Assembly: GCA_030142905.1 (NCBI GenBank)
Contig: JASJOG010000029.1
Span: forward strand, 1,679,001-1,743,000
Length of the DNA stretch: 64,000 bases
Origin: Heliopora coerulea
Taxonomy: Eukaryota > Cnidaria > Anthozoa > Scleralcyonacea > Helioporidae
Direction: 5' to 3'
Shown here: positions 24,378-36,223 of the stretch, in pieces
Numbering within the stretch: position 1 is the stretch's first letter
How the letters are laid out: each line of letters begins with the position of its first letter
Program-made: the position numbers and the translations under genes
Notes under the pieces: generated by a model
The model's database searches: none
Told to the model about the DNA's origin: nothing
What the model saw: only the letters and a program-made list of their open reading frames with translations

Positions 24378-24895
24378 CCAAAGACCTGATGATGGTCACC
24401 CAGCCCAAAATGACGTCGAAAGAAATAAGCAAGTGAATCTACGTATTTTTATGACAGCTACCGTGATGTGCCACTTTTCTCGAACAGTCCTTTCAAAAAC
24501 TTATCATCATCCTGTTACATTACAAAATAAAACAAATTCCTGGTTGTGGCCAAACGTACATAGGCAAAACTGAACGTAACCTACAATCTCGACTAACACA
24601 GCACGCTACCAATTACAATAACTCTAGTGCCATATCTCAACATCTCCTAGACTGTCCAGACGCAAACTTCATCTCTCGCCTTTCATCATTTCCTGACATT
24701 GAATCTGAGGAGGACTTCACTGACTTACTTTGCAATCCTTGTAATCTAATTCCAACTAATACTAAAATCTTATATCGTTGTAATAATAACAATCCTAATC
24801 AACTCCTTATCTTAGAATCACTATTGATAAAACGTAATATGCCACAACTCAACAGTGGTCTTAAAGCTTGTAAAAAACTGTCATTGTTCTAGAGC
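24378..24895 (+). pseudogene. Decayed Penelope-like element with GIY-YIG end
   Basis: A plus-strand frame, broken near its start, reads TYIGKTERNLQSRLTQHA and later SSAISQHLLDCPD. This matches the Y-I-G-x-T-x-R-x2-R-x3-H core of the GIY-YIG endonuclease domain that ends Penelope reverse transcriptases. It ends at a stop after LNSGLKACKKLSLF. The first Tyr of GIY-YIG falls in a frameshifted stretch. Just upstream (24,386-24,421) lies CTGATGA followed by CGAAAG, reminiscent of a hammerhead core. It is unlike the two younger copies at 49.6 and 52.5 kb and therefore represents a different, older family. Confidence 0.65.
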
Positions 24896-25518
24896 CATTA
24901 GACCATCACATTTGCTTACACCATCCTGTAATTGTATAATTCCGCTGCGTCTGTAAATAGCTATACATATAGATCACCGCTTGCTTGTATTCTCATTGGT
25001 TTGACAATGTCTTTGGAATAAAGACTAAATATCACCGACTCTGTCCGTACACTCTTGTTTAACTTGAATATCAAGAACACAAGATATCTATTTTCGGAAT
25101 TTGTTTTATTTTGTATTTTCTTTAGTTGTCTGCTTGCCGTGGTTATTCCTGTTACATTAAGAAAGAATTCTCATGAATTAACCTACACTGCTGAAGTAAA
25201 CTAGGTAGATTGACTGACTGGAATTCGAATTGTCATCTTTGGGTTTCGGAACCGCTGCTCTACCAATTCAACAAATCGAGTCAATTGGAAACAGTGTGGT
25301 CGTTCAATTCATTTTACGTGCACGAGAGATTCTCGCGACAAGTTTTCGTATATCAAAGACGATGTGCAGCGTTTCGATTCCATTTCAAAATCATCCCCAA
25401 GTTAACATGAAGAAATAATTTTCATTAATTAACCAAATTAGCTTACTAATGAGAGTTAAATTGTAGCGACAATCTCTCGTGTTCCTTTAATGCATTAAGC
25501 AACCCTAGTGTTCCTAGT

Positions 25519-25675
25519 CGAATGGATAGCTCAGTTGACAACGTAGCTGAGCGGAAACCCAAATACGCGGATCCGAATCCCGCTCTAATCAACCTATCTA
25601 GATGATTTTAGCAATACGGACGAATTGACGAAAAATTCTTTCTTCATATTACCCTGAGGATGATTTTTAAATTGA
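25519..25675 (+). repeat. tRNA-derived SINE-like copy
   Basis: The first 75 bases are tRNA-like, with an A-box-like TAGCTCAGTTG and a B-box-like GGATCCGAATCCC. They are followed by a tail containing CCCTGAGGATGATTTTTAAA. Versions of this tail also occur beside the tRNA-like palindromes at 27.7, 54.3-54.5 and 62.4 kb. Confidence 0.55.
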
Positions 25676-26309
25676 ATCCTTTTCTATCATTTTATAAATA
25701 TTGCTTGTCAGTATACTTTGTGCGTGCTGTAGGGAGAAAGTCCTTTCCTCATAAAAACATGTTTTTATATTACTTCTCGATTGTCGAGAGTCGTGATACA
25801 CCGAGAAAATCTTTCCAAATGAATTCTGGTAGCGCCACTTTTGGTGTGTGGGAGGAAACCCACCTGATGTGGAAACAAATTTTCCTCAGTATAAATAATT
25901 AAAACAGACATTCATCAGACAAACACGTAAATAATGATATACTATGGTTTACTCCCCCCCTCCTCTCCAGTAATGTCCCTCTTTCTCACATTCAATGAAT
26001 TTAATTTCGAAGAGACAGACGTAAAACATTCATCGATGTGAAAGCTTAAAATCACTCAGAACAGAATCAGTGTTCACGTCTAGATATCAATCGATTCAGT
26101 GCAAAATATTACGACAATTAAATCCATTTGCATAAAATACCTGTCCTTGCGTAGCCCATCTTTACATTTGTCATGCTAATGAAATGTAAAATAAAAATGA
26201 TGATTATAGGTCTCAAGTGATCATACGCCGGTCGACAATGTAGTTTTCACCTGTATGACAAGCATTGAATCAACAACCCGGTTGCTTTTTACTGAACCAA
26301 GGAAACGTT

Positions 26310-27131
26310 ATGGCCGTTTGGAGAAAACACCGTTTTCTTAGCTCAGACTTGCAAGATAAACAGGACAAAGTAATTGCTGGATCAGACTTTATCGTTTATT
26401 ATATCGGATCCTTCTATGGTTACGAAAATTACGAAAAGACAAAGAAGTTGTTGGAAGAGTTCTTGAAGAATATTGCCGGTAAGTTTCAAATCAGAAAATC
26501 ATCGACGTTTCGACTCACGGTTGATATAAATGGAGCAGTACTCTACGACAATGAGAGGAAAGCATTGGGATGTTTTGAATTGTGTAACATTATGGATGTA
26601 ATTTACTGTGATAATATCCAAGAATACTCAAAATATTTCGTTTTCGTCGGAAGAGAGGGGAGCGATCTAAATGTCAAGGCACACGTTTTAATTTGCGAGA
26701 ACAAAGAGAAAGCAAGACGTCTTTATCAAGCTTTTATCGACACCTTTCAACTTGGGGTTGTTACGGCGAGACAGAAACATACAAATAGCAATATCTCGTG
26801 TGTCGAAGACTTCAGAGAAACTTTTCCGAATTCTTGTGACCAGACAGACACCGGAAAAGCAACATTACACCCTTTGAGCACGTCGAAGAGCAGTATCTTA
26901 CAGAAAGGGAAAGGAAATCCTGTTGACAACAGTTGCCAACTTTGGAATTCGGATGGTCAGATGGCTGGAAAATTAAATTTCGAAAAGGATGGCGAGACCG
27001 ACTTTGATGATGATTTTAGCCAGCTTGCTCGTTCTCGCTGTAGCTCCACTGGTGTATCTCCTTTGAATTCATTTCAAAATGGATATAGATTTTCACACAT
27101 CCCAGCATCGGAAGATGACATGTTTTACTAG
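26310..27131 (+). CDS. PTB/PID-domain protein, FAM43-like (copy B)
   Basis: Single-exon gene. The frame is open further upstream, but the first ATG with homology to copy A is at 26,310. It gives MAVWRKHRF and a product of 273 residues, the same length as copy A. The PTB-like fold runs from about residue 24 to 150, with strands FIVYYIGSFYGYE and KAHVLICENKEKA and the final helix YQAFIDTFQLG. The tail is Ser/Thr-rich, contains TDFDDDFSQLARSR, and ends EDDMFY where copy A ends DDVFW. It is clearly homologous to A along its whole length but much more diverged than the duplicate pair, so it separated earlier. No breaks are seen; it is probably a functional adaptor-like protein of unknown partner. 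Confidence 0.75.
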   Translation: MAVWRKHRFLSSDLQDKQDKVIAGSDFIVYYIGSFYGYENYEKTKKLLEEFLKNIAGKFQIRKSSTFRLTVDINGAVLYDNERKALGCFELCNIMDVIYCDNIQEYSKYFVFVGREGSDLNVKAHVLICENKEKARRLYQAFIDTFQLGVVTARQKHTNSNISCVEDFRETFPNSCDQTDTGKATLHPLSTSKSSILQKGKGNPVDNSCQLWNSDGQMAGKLNFEKDGETDFDDDFSQLARSRCSSTGVSPLNSFQNGYRFSHIPASEDDMFY

Positions 27132-27134
27132 AAA

Positions 27135-27730
27135 AGTTGTTATTAGAGAAGTTAAATAAGCATGAATATTAATGACCATTTCCGTGTTTACAAGTCATTT
27201 ATTTTGGTCTTGATACTGAAGTAAAGAATTTTATTCTATTCTAGGATTATAGAATATGCTTATACTACATCACGTAAAACAAATATTACTCCTGCTTAAT
27301 CAGATTTACGGCAATAAAACGGTAGTGCAATTGGCCTTTCCATATAATCCTAAACTAGTGGTTTTCAAGACATGTTTCTTGTCATTTTTTGCTGTGTTAT
27401 GTTACGTCTAGATTTAAGTATACGATCGAACAAATTGAACAGTTGCATTTGATATTTAATTTTGACAAGTTAGAAACGGATGCAATGCGTATAAGTTTCA
27501 ACTGAATACCTGTACAGTACTTTTTATTGACCATAAACGCGTTTTATCGTGTTTTGTGTGATTGCGTGTTTGTGTGCATGAATGTACTCAGAAATTTAAG
27601 TGTTTGACAAAGGAAAGTCGAGATAACCTCAGCTGGAGATGAAGCGGTTGTCTATACTTACATTTTAAAAAGTCATCAGGATCAGGGATCTGCCGACACT
27701 CAAGACAGGAAAAGCAAAAGTTACCAGTGA
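27135..27730. other. No gene seen (3' flank of PTB copy B)
   Basis: AT-rich sequence with an AATAAA at about 27,314 that could serve the PTB gene upstream. Confidence 0.4.
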
Positions 27731-27734
27731 ATAC

Positions 27735-28105
27735 CTTTCATTTCAGAATCATCGTCATAGATATGCATGAAAAGAAACTTTTCATGATAATCTGACACTG
27801 CAGAAATCAACTGGAAAACATTGACTTGCGCTAGATTTGAACTCGCACCTTCAGGATACCGGTCCACCGCTCTACCTGTTGAGCTATCGAGTCCACAAGG
27901 ATTGGAGGCAAGTTTTTATCCAACTTAAATGAACGAGATATTCTCGTAAAAAAATCTCGCCTCCAATCCCTTTGGACTCGATAGCTCAACAGGTAAAGAG
28001 GCGGACCAGTATCTCGAAGTTGCAAGTTCAAATCCCGCTCGAGTCAACATTTTTTAGTTGACTTCGGCAGTGTCAGATTATCATGAAAAGTTTCTGTTCT
28101 TGAGG
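27735..28105. repeat. tRNA-like palindrome (foldback)
   Basis: Two inverted copies of a tRNA-like sequence sit head to head. The right arm holds an A-box region GATAGCTCAACAGGTAAAGA and a B-box AAGTTCAAATCCC, and then CGCTCGAGTCAACA and TAGTTGACTTCGGCAGTGTC. The left arm is the near-perfect reverse. The centre contains a second inverted stretch around GGATTGGAGGC. Related palindromes lie at 54.3 and 62.2 kb. Confidence 0.8.
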
Positions 28106-28109
28106 ACCT

Positions 28110-28790
28110 TTCTTGTAAGAGAAAAACGTGAAGTGATATAAAGCCTTGGTGACGTTGATCAAAAGCCAACAACAGGTGAATATCGCAGCCCCTCGAAATG
28201 TTACTTTCTCTTTGCAAAGTTTCGATTGTTCTTTGACTCTTGGATTTTTACAAGTCGTTCAACACTACATAAGCAGTATCTTACTTTTGTATTTAAAAAA
28301 TTTTTGAATCTGGTTGAGCAACTGGGAGGTTATAGTTCTCCAAATATGAACTCTTGCCTCCAAGTTCTGCTGTTGCAGATAATACTCTGCAACGGGAGAC
28401 TTTTCTATACTATCGCACGGTACTTTTTCTACAGGTCACCCGTTTATTCATTCTTGTATTCGACAGTGCAAATTTTATCTCCTTGAAACTGATTTTATGC
28501 ATCAGGTAAACCGTGATGAAAAATACACAGTTCATCCTCGTAGGATCTTGCCTGTTTGTAAACTTGTTGTCTATTCAAGAACATCGAAAAACAAGAAGGG
28601 TAAAGCTGAATCTAATTAATGTTAAAAGGTTTCTTATTTATACCAATGTGCTTAAAAGCATAGATTATTCTCAGTTAGACAAGCAAACATACACAGGTTT
28701 GTACTTCCGCAATATCCAAATTTTTTGTTTGAGAGTTTGTGTCTCGAACGTATTTCCGCTCACTTATTAGCTGCGATTGCAAATGTTGTC
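28110..28790. other. No gene seen
   Basis: Only short ORFs without recognisable domains. Confidence 0.4.
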
Positions 28791-28792
28791 AC

Positions 28793-29095
28793 GTATAGAC
28801 CAGTGTTGCCAGATAGGCGGTTTTCCCGCCCAATTTGGCTGGTTTAGAAGCCTGGTTGCGGGAAATTTCGGGAGGTTGCGGGTTGCGGGTTTCAAAAGGT
28901 GATGGATATTTTACTGTGGACTATGTAATTTGGTTTCGATTTAAATATTTTTAATAAGAATTGGGCTAGTTTTTACTTATTTTGATGCAAATTTGGGCTA
29001 TATTGTGCGAAAAATAATTGGGCTATTTTTGGGCTACTTGTTAAGGTAGCTTGGGCTGGTTTGCAAGCTACCCATCTGGCAACAGTGGTATAGAC
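28793..29095. mobile_element. hAT-type MITE with 8-bp target duplication
   Basis: A 287-base element (28,801-29,087) has ends CAGTGTTGCCAGAT and, read inward from the right, CACTGTTGCCAGAT. Identical 8-mers GTATAGAC flank it (28,793-28,800 and 29,088-29,095). The interior holds GGGCTA and GCGGGTT repeats and no ORF. The arrangement fits a non-autonomous hAT insertion. Confidence 0.88.
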
Positions 29096-29332
29096 TGATA
29101 TATACAATCACACAAATTTAAAAAATAGAAAACTTAACCAATTCATAACATCCACAGTGTCATTAGGACTACATATACATTGAACATTAATATGTCTTTA
29201 AAGAATTAATTTAAAATAGTTTTGCATTCAGGGTCACAGAGGGCTCTGAGTTATCTGGGGCCACAGAGTTATTTGAGGGCCACGGAGTTAGAATTTCTCA
29301 CTTTCAAGAGTTACCCTCATTAAATGAAGCCT

Positions 29333-29365
29333 TTACCTTACCTTACCTTACCTTACCTTACCTTA
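29333..29365. repeat. CCTTA microsatellite
   Basis: Six to seven CCTTA units. Confidence 0.9.
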
Positions 29366-31015
29366 GAGACACCCGAAGCTGTTTGATATGGAAGGTAATT
29401 CACACTAAAAATAGAACAAAGGAAGTGCATTCCACTCACCGTTAAATTATACATTAAATTATATTTACATTGGCTTTGTGTTATCCTATACCAAGTAAAC
29501 ATAATTTAATATGCAAACCCTCTGTATTCATTCCTACTCCAAAGATGTCGCACGACCGGCGACAAAACGTCAGTAAAATATAGTTTTAATCAATGTCTCT
29601 TTCCGTGAGAATTTTGAGCTGGGCTCTTATTTTCATATTACGACTTCCTTCCTTAATCGAACAATTAACTACACACGTTATCATTTAAGCCCGTAACGTT
29701 TCCACGGCTGGCGATGTTCCCTGTTCTTCATTAGGTTTTACGATATTTCTCGACCATCTTAGCACTGAGAAGAACTTTCTTTTCCACATATTACTGTTTT
29801 TACCGCTTCCTCTTATATTTACAATGTTTACACAAATATCAACACAAATACAAATTGTATTTAACTCTTTTCTCGGCGATTTTTCAGGAAATCTTCCTGG
29901 ACGAGTTAAATCGTGTGGTGTTAGCCAGAGGAAAATTAATAAGTTGCCAAATGGGAAAAGTGCCATTAAAGGGTTAGTAGAAGCATATTTCACACCTTGG
30001 TAGGGATGTGAGGGAAAATATGGGCTGCGGCAAATTAGTTTGTCTTTTATGTCCTGACTAGTAATTACAATCAGAGAGGATTACGCTTAATTTTGCGAAT
30101 GACAATGGATAAAGTGATTTTGCCTGTATTTATATGTTTTTTTCGTGTGTGCAAACGAAAACAACTTCACATGGAATGAAGTGAACACCAGTACTGTATT
30201 TACTTGTTTCTTATATGGTAGAAAACCGTTTACGTAAATCAATGACAAGTATGGCTCAACAACGTCAGCGGTGTATGCAGGAATTTTTGGCATGCTCCCC
30301 GAGAGAGTTTTGAAAATTTGATTATCACTGATTGCTATTTCCGGCATTTTAAGAATGTGTTTGTGATGACTCTGATGGTCATACATTGATATAATTTTGA
30401 CTTTTTCCCCTTGTTATGTAGCTCAAATAATCTCAAGTGTTCTATACTGCGTCGTAATTTGATGAAGAAAACCAAGGCAAGAGTAAATAACGTATTTCTC
30501 TTGCCATGATTCTCTGCATAAAATTACCAACTACATAACTATGTTCAATATGGTGAGTACTTATTCATACAATACTGTACCTGTATGAGTAAGACTAACA
30601 CATTTTAAAAAAGGTAATTAATATGATAATATACTGGTAGACTTGCAATTCTGGATTAAGTGCTTAACTCATTAAAGGCCAGGGGTTGTCCTTTAGATGA
30701 GCAAAATCGTATTGTGTTGGCCAGAGTAAAATGTTAAAGTGTGCCCTTGGTCCTTAATGGGTTCAAGGGTCATTGAAAAGAAGGTACGTCACTTACAGTA
30801 GCTGTCTCTTAAATCAAGTCCTCAACAGATAATTATGTCCTATAATACATGTATGTGTGCTGATAATTCAAACAATTGATTTTGCTCAAGATGTTTGACA
30901 AATTAGTTTTTCTATAAAAGACGGGAAAACTGACTTATCAGATACCCCTCGAAGACATCAAATTTCAAACAAACTATCATCGTGACTGTCAAGACAAAAC
31001 ACATGTCAAACGGTT
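29366..31015. other. Intergenic with dispersed-repeat fragments
   Basis: Two pieces of the GTTAGCCAGAGTAAAA repeat family lie at about 29,911 and 30,707, each beside TTAAAGGGTTA- or TTAATGGGTTC-like sequence. No gene is recognised. Confidence 0.4.
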
Positions 31016-31019
31016 CTCA

Positions 31020-32680
31020 ACCAACCAATTATCTTGTTCCAGCAGCAGAATGATAAGATGGAAAGTTAATAAGCTCAAAATCATCTTAGTCCAGCAGCAA
31101 CACAATGGCAGATAGGAAGGTTATTATGGCCAAAATAATCTTAGTCCAGGAGCAGAATGGCAGCTACAGTGTAGCAATGTTAAAATGGTTAAAATCTTGT
31201 TAGGCCATCAGTAGAAGAGCAGGTATTAGGTATGCAAGTTAACACTATAAGTTCAAAATCATCATAGTCCATTTGCAAAATGACAGGTAGTAGTGTTTAA
31301 AATCATCTCAGTCCATATGCAGAATTGCGGATAGGAAAGTTAATAAATGAATTTTAATCAGTTAAAAATTATCTTAGTCCAGCAAAACAATGGCAGGTTA
31401 TGAATATTAACCAGTTCATAATTATCTAGTCCAGCAGCAGGATGCCATGTTCAAAATAATCTTATAGTCCAGTAGTAAAATGGCAGGTATCAAAGTCAGT
31501 AAATTCAAAATAATCTAAGTCCAGCAGAAGAATTGCAGACCAGATAGTAAGTTATATATCATCTCAATTCAGCAGTACAGTAGAATTGCAGATATGAGTG
31601 TTTAATAAGTTACAGCAAAAATCATCTTTGTCCGGTAGCAAAATGTTAGGTACTAATGTCAAAAAGTTCAAATTCATCTCAGTCCATAAGCAGAATTATA
31701 GGTTAGAAAAGTTAATAAGTTCAAAATCATCTAAGCCCAGTAGCAAAATGGCATGTGGGAAATTTAATAAAACAAGTTCAAAGTCATCTCAGACCTAAAG
31801 CAGAATGACAGGTACAGTATGAATGTTAATCACTTGAAATGTATTGCAGTCCATTGGCAGAATTGCAGGTATTAAATAAATGTTAATCAGATCAAAATTA
31901 TCACAGTCCATCAGCAGAATGCCAGGTATGAATGTTAATCAGTTCAAAATCATCCTAGTCCACCAGCAAGATACCAAGTAAGGAAGTTAAAAAGTTCATA
32001 ATAATCTTAGTCCAGTGGCAGAATAAGGTATAAATGCTTATGAGTTCAAGGTCATCTTAGTCCAGCAGCAAATTTAGCAGGTAAGAAAGACAGTAAGTTC
32101 AAAACATCACAGTCGAATACCAGAATTGCAGGTAGGATAGAAGGCTGATAATCATCTCAATCCAGCAGCAGAGTTGCAGGTTATGACAGTTAATAAGTTC
32201 AAAATCATCTTAGTTCCTAGCAAAATGACAGGTAGCAATGTTAAGAAGTTGAAAGCCACCTTAATCCATCAGCAGAATAGCAGATACAAAAATTAATAAG
32301 TTCAAAGTCTTCTTACTACTGTAACAAAATAGCAGGGAAAATAGTTGATAAAGTAAATTCAAAATCATTTCAGACCAAAAGCAGAATAACAGGTTCAGAA
32401 TAATTTCACTTAAAACGTATCTCAGCACAGTAACAATTTGGCAGGTAGCAATGTTAAAGAATTCAAAATCATCTCAGTTCATCAGCAGAATTGCAGGCAG
32501 GAAAGTTTGCTCAAAATCTTGTTAGTCCAGCAGCAGAATTACAAGTACAGTTAGTACTTTTAACCAATTCAAATCATCTCAGTCCAGCAGCAGGATGGCA
32601 AAGGAGAAAAGTAATAAGCTCAAGATTGTCATAGTCACATGTACTCTGCCTGTAGGTTAAATCCCAAATCATCTTTAATT
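31020..32680. repeat. 52-bp minisatellite, about 30 degenerate units
   Basis: The unit is roughly AATCATCTTAGTCCAGCAGC, then AGAATTGCAGGTAGGAA, then GTTAATAAGTTCA. I counted about 30 units by eye, spaced about 50-55 bases. Individual units differ at many positions, so the array is old. There is no continuous reading frame through it. It lies next to the hAT-like transposase remnant at 33.0 kb. Confidence 0.9.
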
Positions 32681-33029
32681 TGCTGCAACATTAGTGGTAG
32701 GCAAAATACGAAAAAATCAAAGCAAGGAGACACGTCAAGTAGAAATGTTTCAGTTATTACCTGCTAACAGAATTCACCAGCAGGATGGGCAATAAGTTTA
32801 AAATCAAGTTTAAAATTATAACAAGTTAGATAATATAGTTTTGAGCATAACTAAACAGGTATTATATTTAATTTCTCTTTAGTTAATAAAAGTTCAAAAC
32901 TGTTCATGTTTGTAATATATGTGGCATTAGGATTTTTTTATTTTCTAACATTTAGTATGTTTATAAAAAACTAAGTTCTGGCAAGTTAAAACAGGAGGGG
33001 AAAACAATTATGTATTTTCAGCACTACAA

Positions 33030-33810
33030 AGTATGTTGGCAATTCTCATCCTTCTAGGATCACAAGAAGCAAATAAATTAATAATGTCCTTGAAAGCTAA
33101 ATCTATTTCACAATGAGCTTGCATGAGAACAAATTGATTCAATCTTCCTTGTCACATTGTCCCTCTCAAGTAATTTTTCAAATACAGTAATACTGACCTG
33201 ATAGTGACTGCTGACAGGAACAGGATGTTACAGGGATTAATGTTGCAAGGATTTTCAAAATGGCAAATACACTGTATATTCGGGAATGATTCTGGGTCTA
33301 CAACTTTCAACACTTTTGATATCTTCTGAGGGATATCTTCATTGTTCTTCCTCTCCAACCACATTCTCTGCCAGAGTTCTAACTCAACAGACAGACCAGC
33401 AAAATTGGAAATACCATCTGCATACTTAGTATTCACAAATTTACATATATTAGCCTTCCATGTAGGTAAATTATCCAGTAGAAGAGCAATCACTTCAGAA
33501 CTGAAAGACCCTTATAACAGATGTAAGCTTCATCAGGGAATTGGAAACCTTGAGTGCAGTTGTTGTAATGCATCGTCAAGAAAAACTCTGATCAGGTTAA
33601 TCTTGTAATGTTCTTTGGGGGATGAAATCACGGTAAGTTATTCCTGACCAATTATTTTGACTTTGCACTGCACTTGGTTGTCTAGGTTCAATTCCAATTC
33701 TCTCTACAAGTATTTACAGCTCCTCATACAGCCTTCTGTGGTGTTTATCAATGTGGATTTAGATGTCCTCAAGAGCTTTCTTCAAGGTAAAAATCACTTT
33801 AGTTTTGAGA
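33030..33810 (-). pseudogene. hAT-like transposase remnant (52 kDa repressor type)
   Basis: On the minus strand the best-preserved part (33,493-33,035) has the features of the C-terminal dimerisation region of hAT-like transposases of the THAP/52 kDa-repressor group: ELELWQRMW, FPNIQ, YLKNYLRGTM, then after a stop a segment ending DPRRM. Further upstream, frameshifted pieces such as LYEELQILVERIGIEPRQP look like the preceding part of the same protein. Stops and frame changes show it is dead. The conserved cysteine and E-R-x-F-S region is distorted. Confidence 0.7.
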
Positions 33811-34356
33811 ATATCCATTTTCTCTTGTTGTAGCTTAATAGTGGCTAGTCTCGTCAAATCAAGTACAGTTTGAGTGTTTTATCAGGGATTCCAAACACGA
33901 GTAAATAATGAAAACAGAGAAACGTAGCCCCAAGGTGGTTTTTTTTTTTCCGAGTGTTTGAAGTGGCCTGATGAAACACAATAAATAAGTGTTTGAATTC
34001 ATTGATTTGAATATGTAAATTAAGAAATGTGCTGCCAATCATTAGTGATTTTCCTACATGTTTTCGTTGTGTATCAAAATGCATGCATTTGATGTGGTTT
34101 ACAGTCGTGGATTGGCTACGACAGGTCAAAATTACTAATGAATTGGAGAAGTGAGCCATAACACAAGACGAAACTGATCACGGTGATAATTCGCCTTTAT
34201 TTGAGAGTCATTCTCAGGCCCAATATGTAACAAAACAAAGCTGTAATTTATCATTTAGATAACCTTTTAATGCATGACTTTTTCTTGGTGATCTTTGTTT
34301 CCTTTTGATTTATACTTCGTTCTTTCATTAGTGTTATTGTTCTTTCATTAGTGCTA

Positions 34357-34604
34357 CAGGACCGTAGCAAGGGGAGGGGACGCCTCCCCTATGAATTGGA
34401 CGAGACAAGGTTTGCCTTTGGAAAACAAACAACTGAACACTATATTTCAGGTAAATAATTGTTCTTTTCGGTACAAGTTTGTTTACAATAGTTGCTCATT
34501 TTCTTGGAATATTTATGGCTTTAGTTTCAAGCCTATCAAACGGCTTTTGACTTTGGTTTGATGTTCGGTTGGCCCCCAAAAACAGTTGTTCTGCTACGGC
34601 CCTG
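34357..34604. mobile_element. MITE-like element with CAGG(A/G)CCGTAGCA ends
   Basis: The inverted ends are CAGGACCGTAGCAA on the left and, inward from the right, CAGGGCCGTAGCAG. The interior is non-coding. The flanking 8-mers do not match, so the insertion is old or the ends are approximate. The ends look hAT-like. Confidence 0.55.
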
Positions 34605-34609
34605 TTAAT

Positions 34610-35797
34610 CATAGATCAGTGAGAAAGCGATAAGTCTCAGTTAAACTTTTCCGATAACAATCATGGACATGTACTTTTTCTCAGTACGACTGACGAATGT
34701 AAACGTAACTATCCATGAATGTAATAAGTTCGAAGAAATCTAACGTTTCCAACAAAGGTCCTTTGTCCGAGAGTAAAAAGTGTTCTCGAACCCATGAATG
34801 TGATATCTAAAAGCTATTACCAGCCGACAATTTTAGGAAATAAAGCAAGAAGCAAACTCCGAAAAACAACATGTTTTTTTTTTATGAAAGATGGTGTTTT
34901 TCAGAGTTTACATCTTACTTTGATGTGGTATATCTACTTGCTTTGTATTTCGAAAGTAGCCATTTACTTGGAATTCATCAGAAATTATGCTCACTTACTT
35001 ATATGAAGTATAAAACTTGTTACATACCTTCATTCATAGCAATAAAGCTACTTGACTGATTAGTCTTGCCGATATCAAGATGTGTTAGCGATGTTTTCTT
35101 CCTATGCCCGAAAATTAAGCGAACTATTGCAAAATCTACAGGGCATACAATTTTTATTATTGTTTTATTTAAAATTCCTAAGAATGCATATCTAGGACAT
35201 TATTAAAATAGCACATAAGCATTTATCAATCCAAATTCTGTAACAACTCGTCAAAGCTCATGAGAAACATTATAATCATATTTTATCCCGCAAATTTGGC
35301 TATGCCCGGTGGTATGTTGAGCGGAAAAGCACGCCTGAATGCACTCAGAGTGGACGACATTTTGTTTTTCATTTGTTTTAAGGGCTTTCGTGGCCCCCAA
35401 ATAGCCAGGTTCCTAAACGTTTAAAAAATTAAATTATTATTCCAAATGGAAATAGTCTATTTTTAGCCCGCTATTAGCAATTTAGCTTATGCTGGTAAAT
35501 AAGGGAACTGAAATTGCGCCCACTGTTGAAACGAATTTCTGTTTTGAATTTCTTTCCACGAGTTGTTGGCAGAAATCGATTGGTTGAGATTTGTGAATAC
35601 GTTGGCGACGGTGTACGGATTGTTATAATATGAACGAACAAATCCAATAATGCTTGCATCATTCATTAGACCTTTGAAGCCTGCTGGGCTTTCCACTTCA
35701 TAAGTAAAATCTTTTGGCATTAGCCAGAGTAAAATTCATAAAGACGACAATTGCCGTCTTCAGGGATCAAAGTGTTAACGTATGAAGTTGCTACAAC
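34610..35797. other. No gene seen
   Basis: Sequence left of the second duplication copy, ending with another GTTAGCCAGAGTAAAA-type fragment at about 35,715. Confidence 0.4.
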
Positions 35798-36170
35798 ATG
35801 ATTTTAGTTGCACGATGACATCTTTTTCTCAACGAATTGACAGACTTGCTTGTACAATCTCACGTTGCTCACATGCTGTTGGATTTTTGTTTCGCTCACA
35901 TAGCAGGGCTTCGTGGTACATAGGCAAGAAAAAGGAGAGAAAGAATTTGCGTTGTTTCTAAATACTTTACATCTGCATTACTGGAATTAGCGAGAAGATT
36001 GTAGGTAACGGGAATGAAAATTATTTTGATGTTACTTGAATTTGGTGTCTTTTAAGATTTTCTAACTTGCCTGCATGACTTTCACTAACTTGCTTACCTT
36101 GAGTAATATGCTGGATATGTATTTTTTATGTCGCATCATTGAGAAGCAAGGTTAGCAGAAAACATTGACA

Positions 36171-36223
36171 AAGTAGAATTTCTAAAGAAAATCACAATGT
36201 GATCTTTCTCAGAAATTCTACTT
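36171..36223. repeat. Short hairpin, copy 2
   Basis: Same palindrome as at 374-426. Confidence 0.7.

Noticed and set aside
29333..29365. Possible telomere-type repeat
   Set aside because: The unit is CCTTA, not the TTAGGG type of cnidarian telomeres, and the array is very short.
31020..32680. CRISPR-like regular repeats
   Set aside because: Units are contiguous and diverged without distinct repeats and unique spacers, and the window is eukaryotic. It is a minisatellite.
33342..33608. Plus-strand ORF over the hAT remnant
   Set aside because: It is the antisense shadow of the recognisable minus-strand transposase sequence.
35487..35720. Minus-strand ORF of 77 codons
   Set aside because: It begins in a fragment of the dispersed repeat and has no homologous pattern or splice context.
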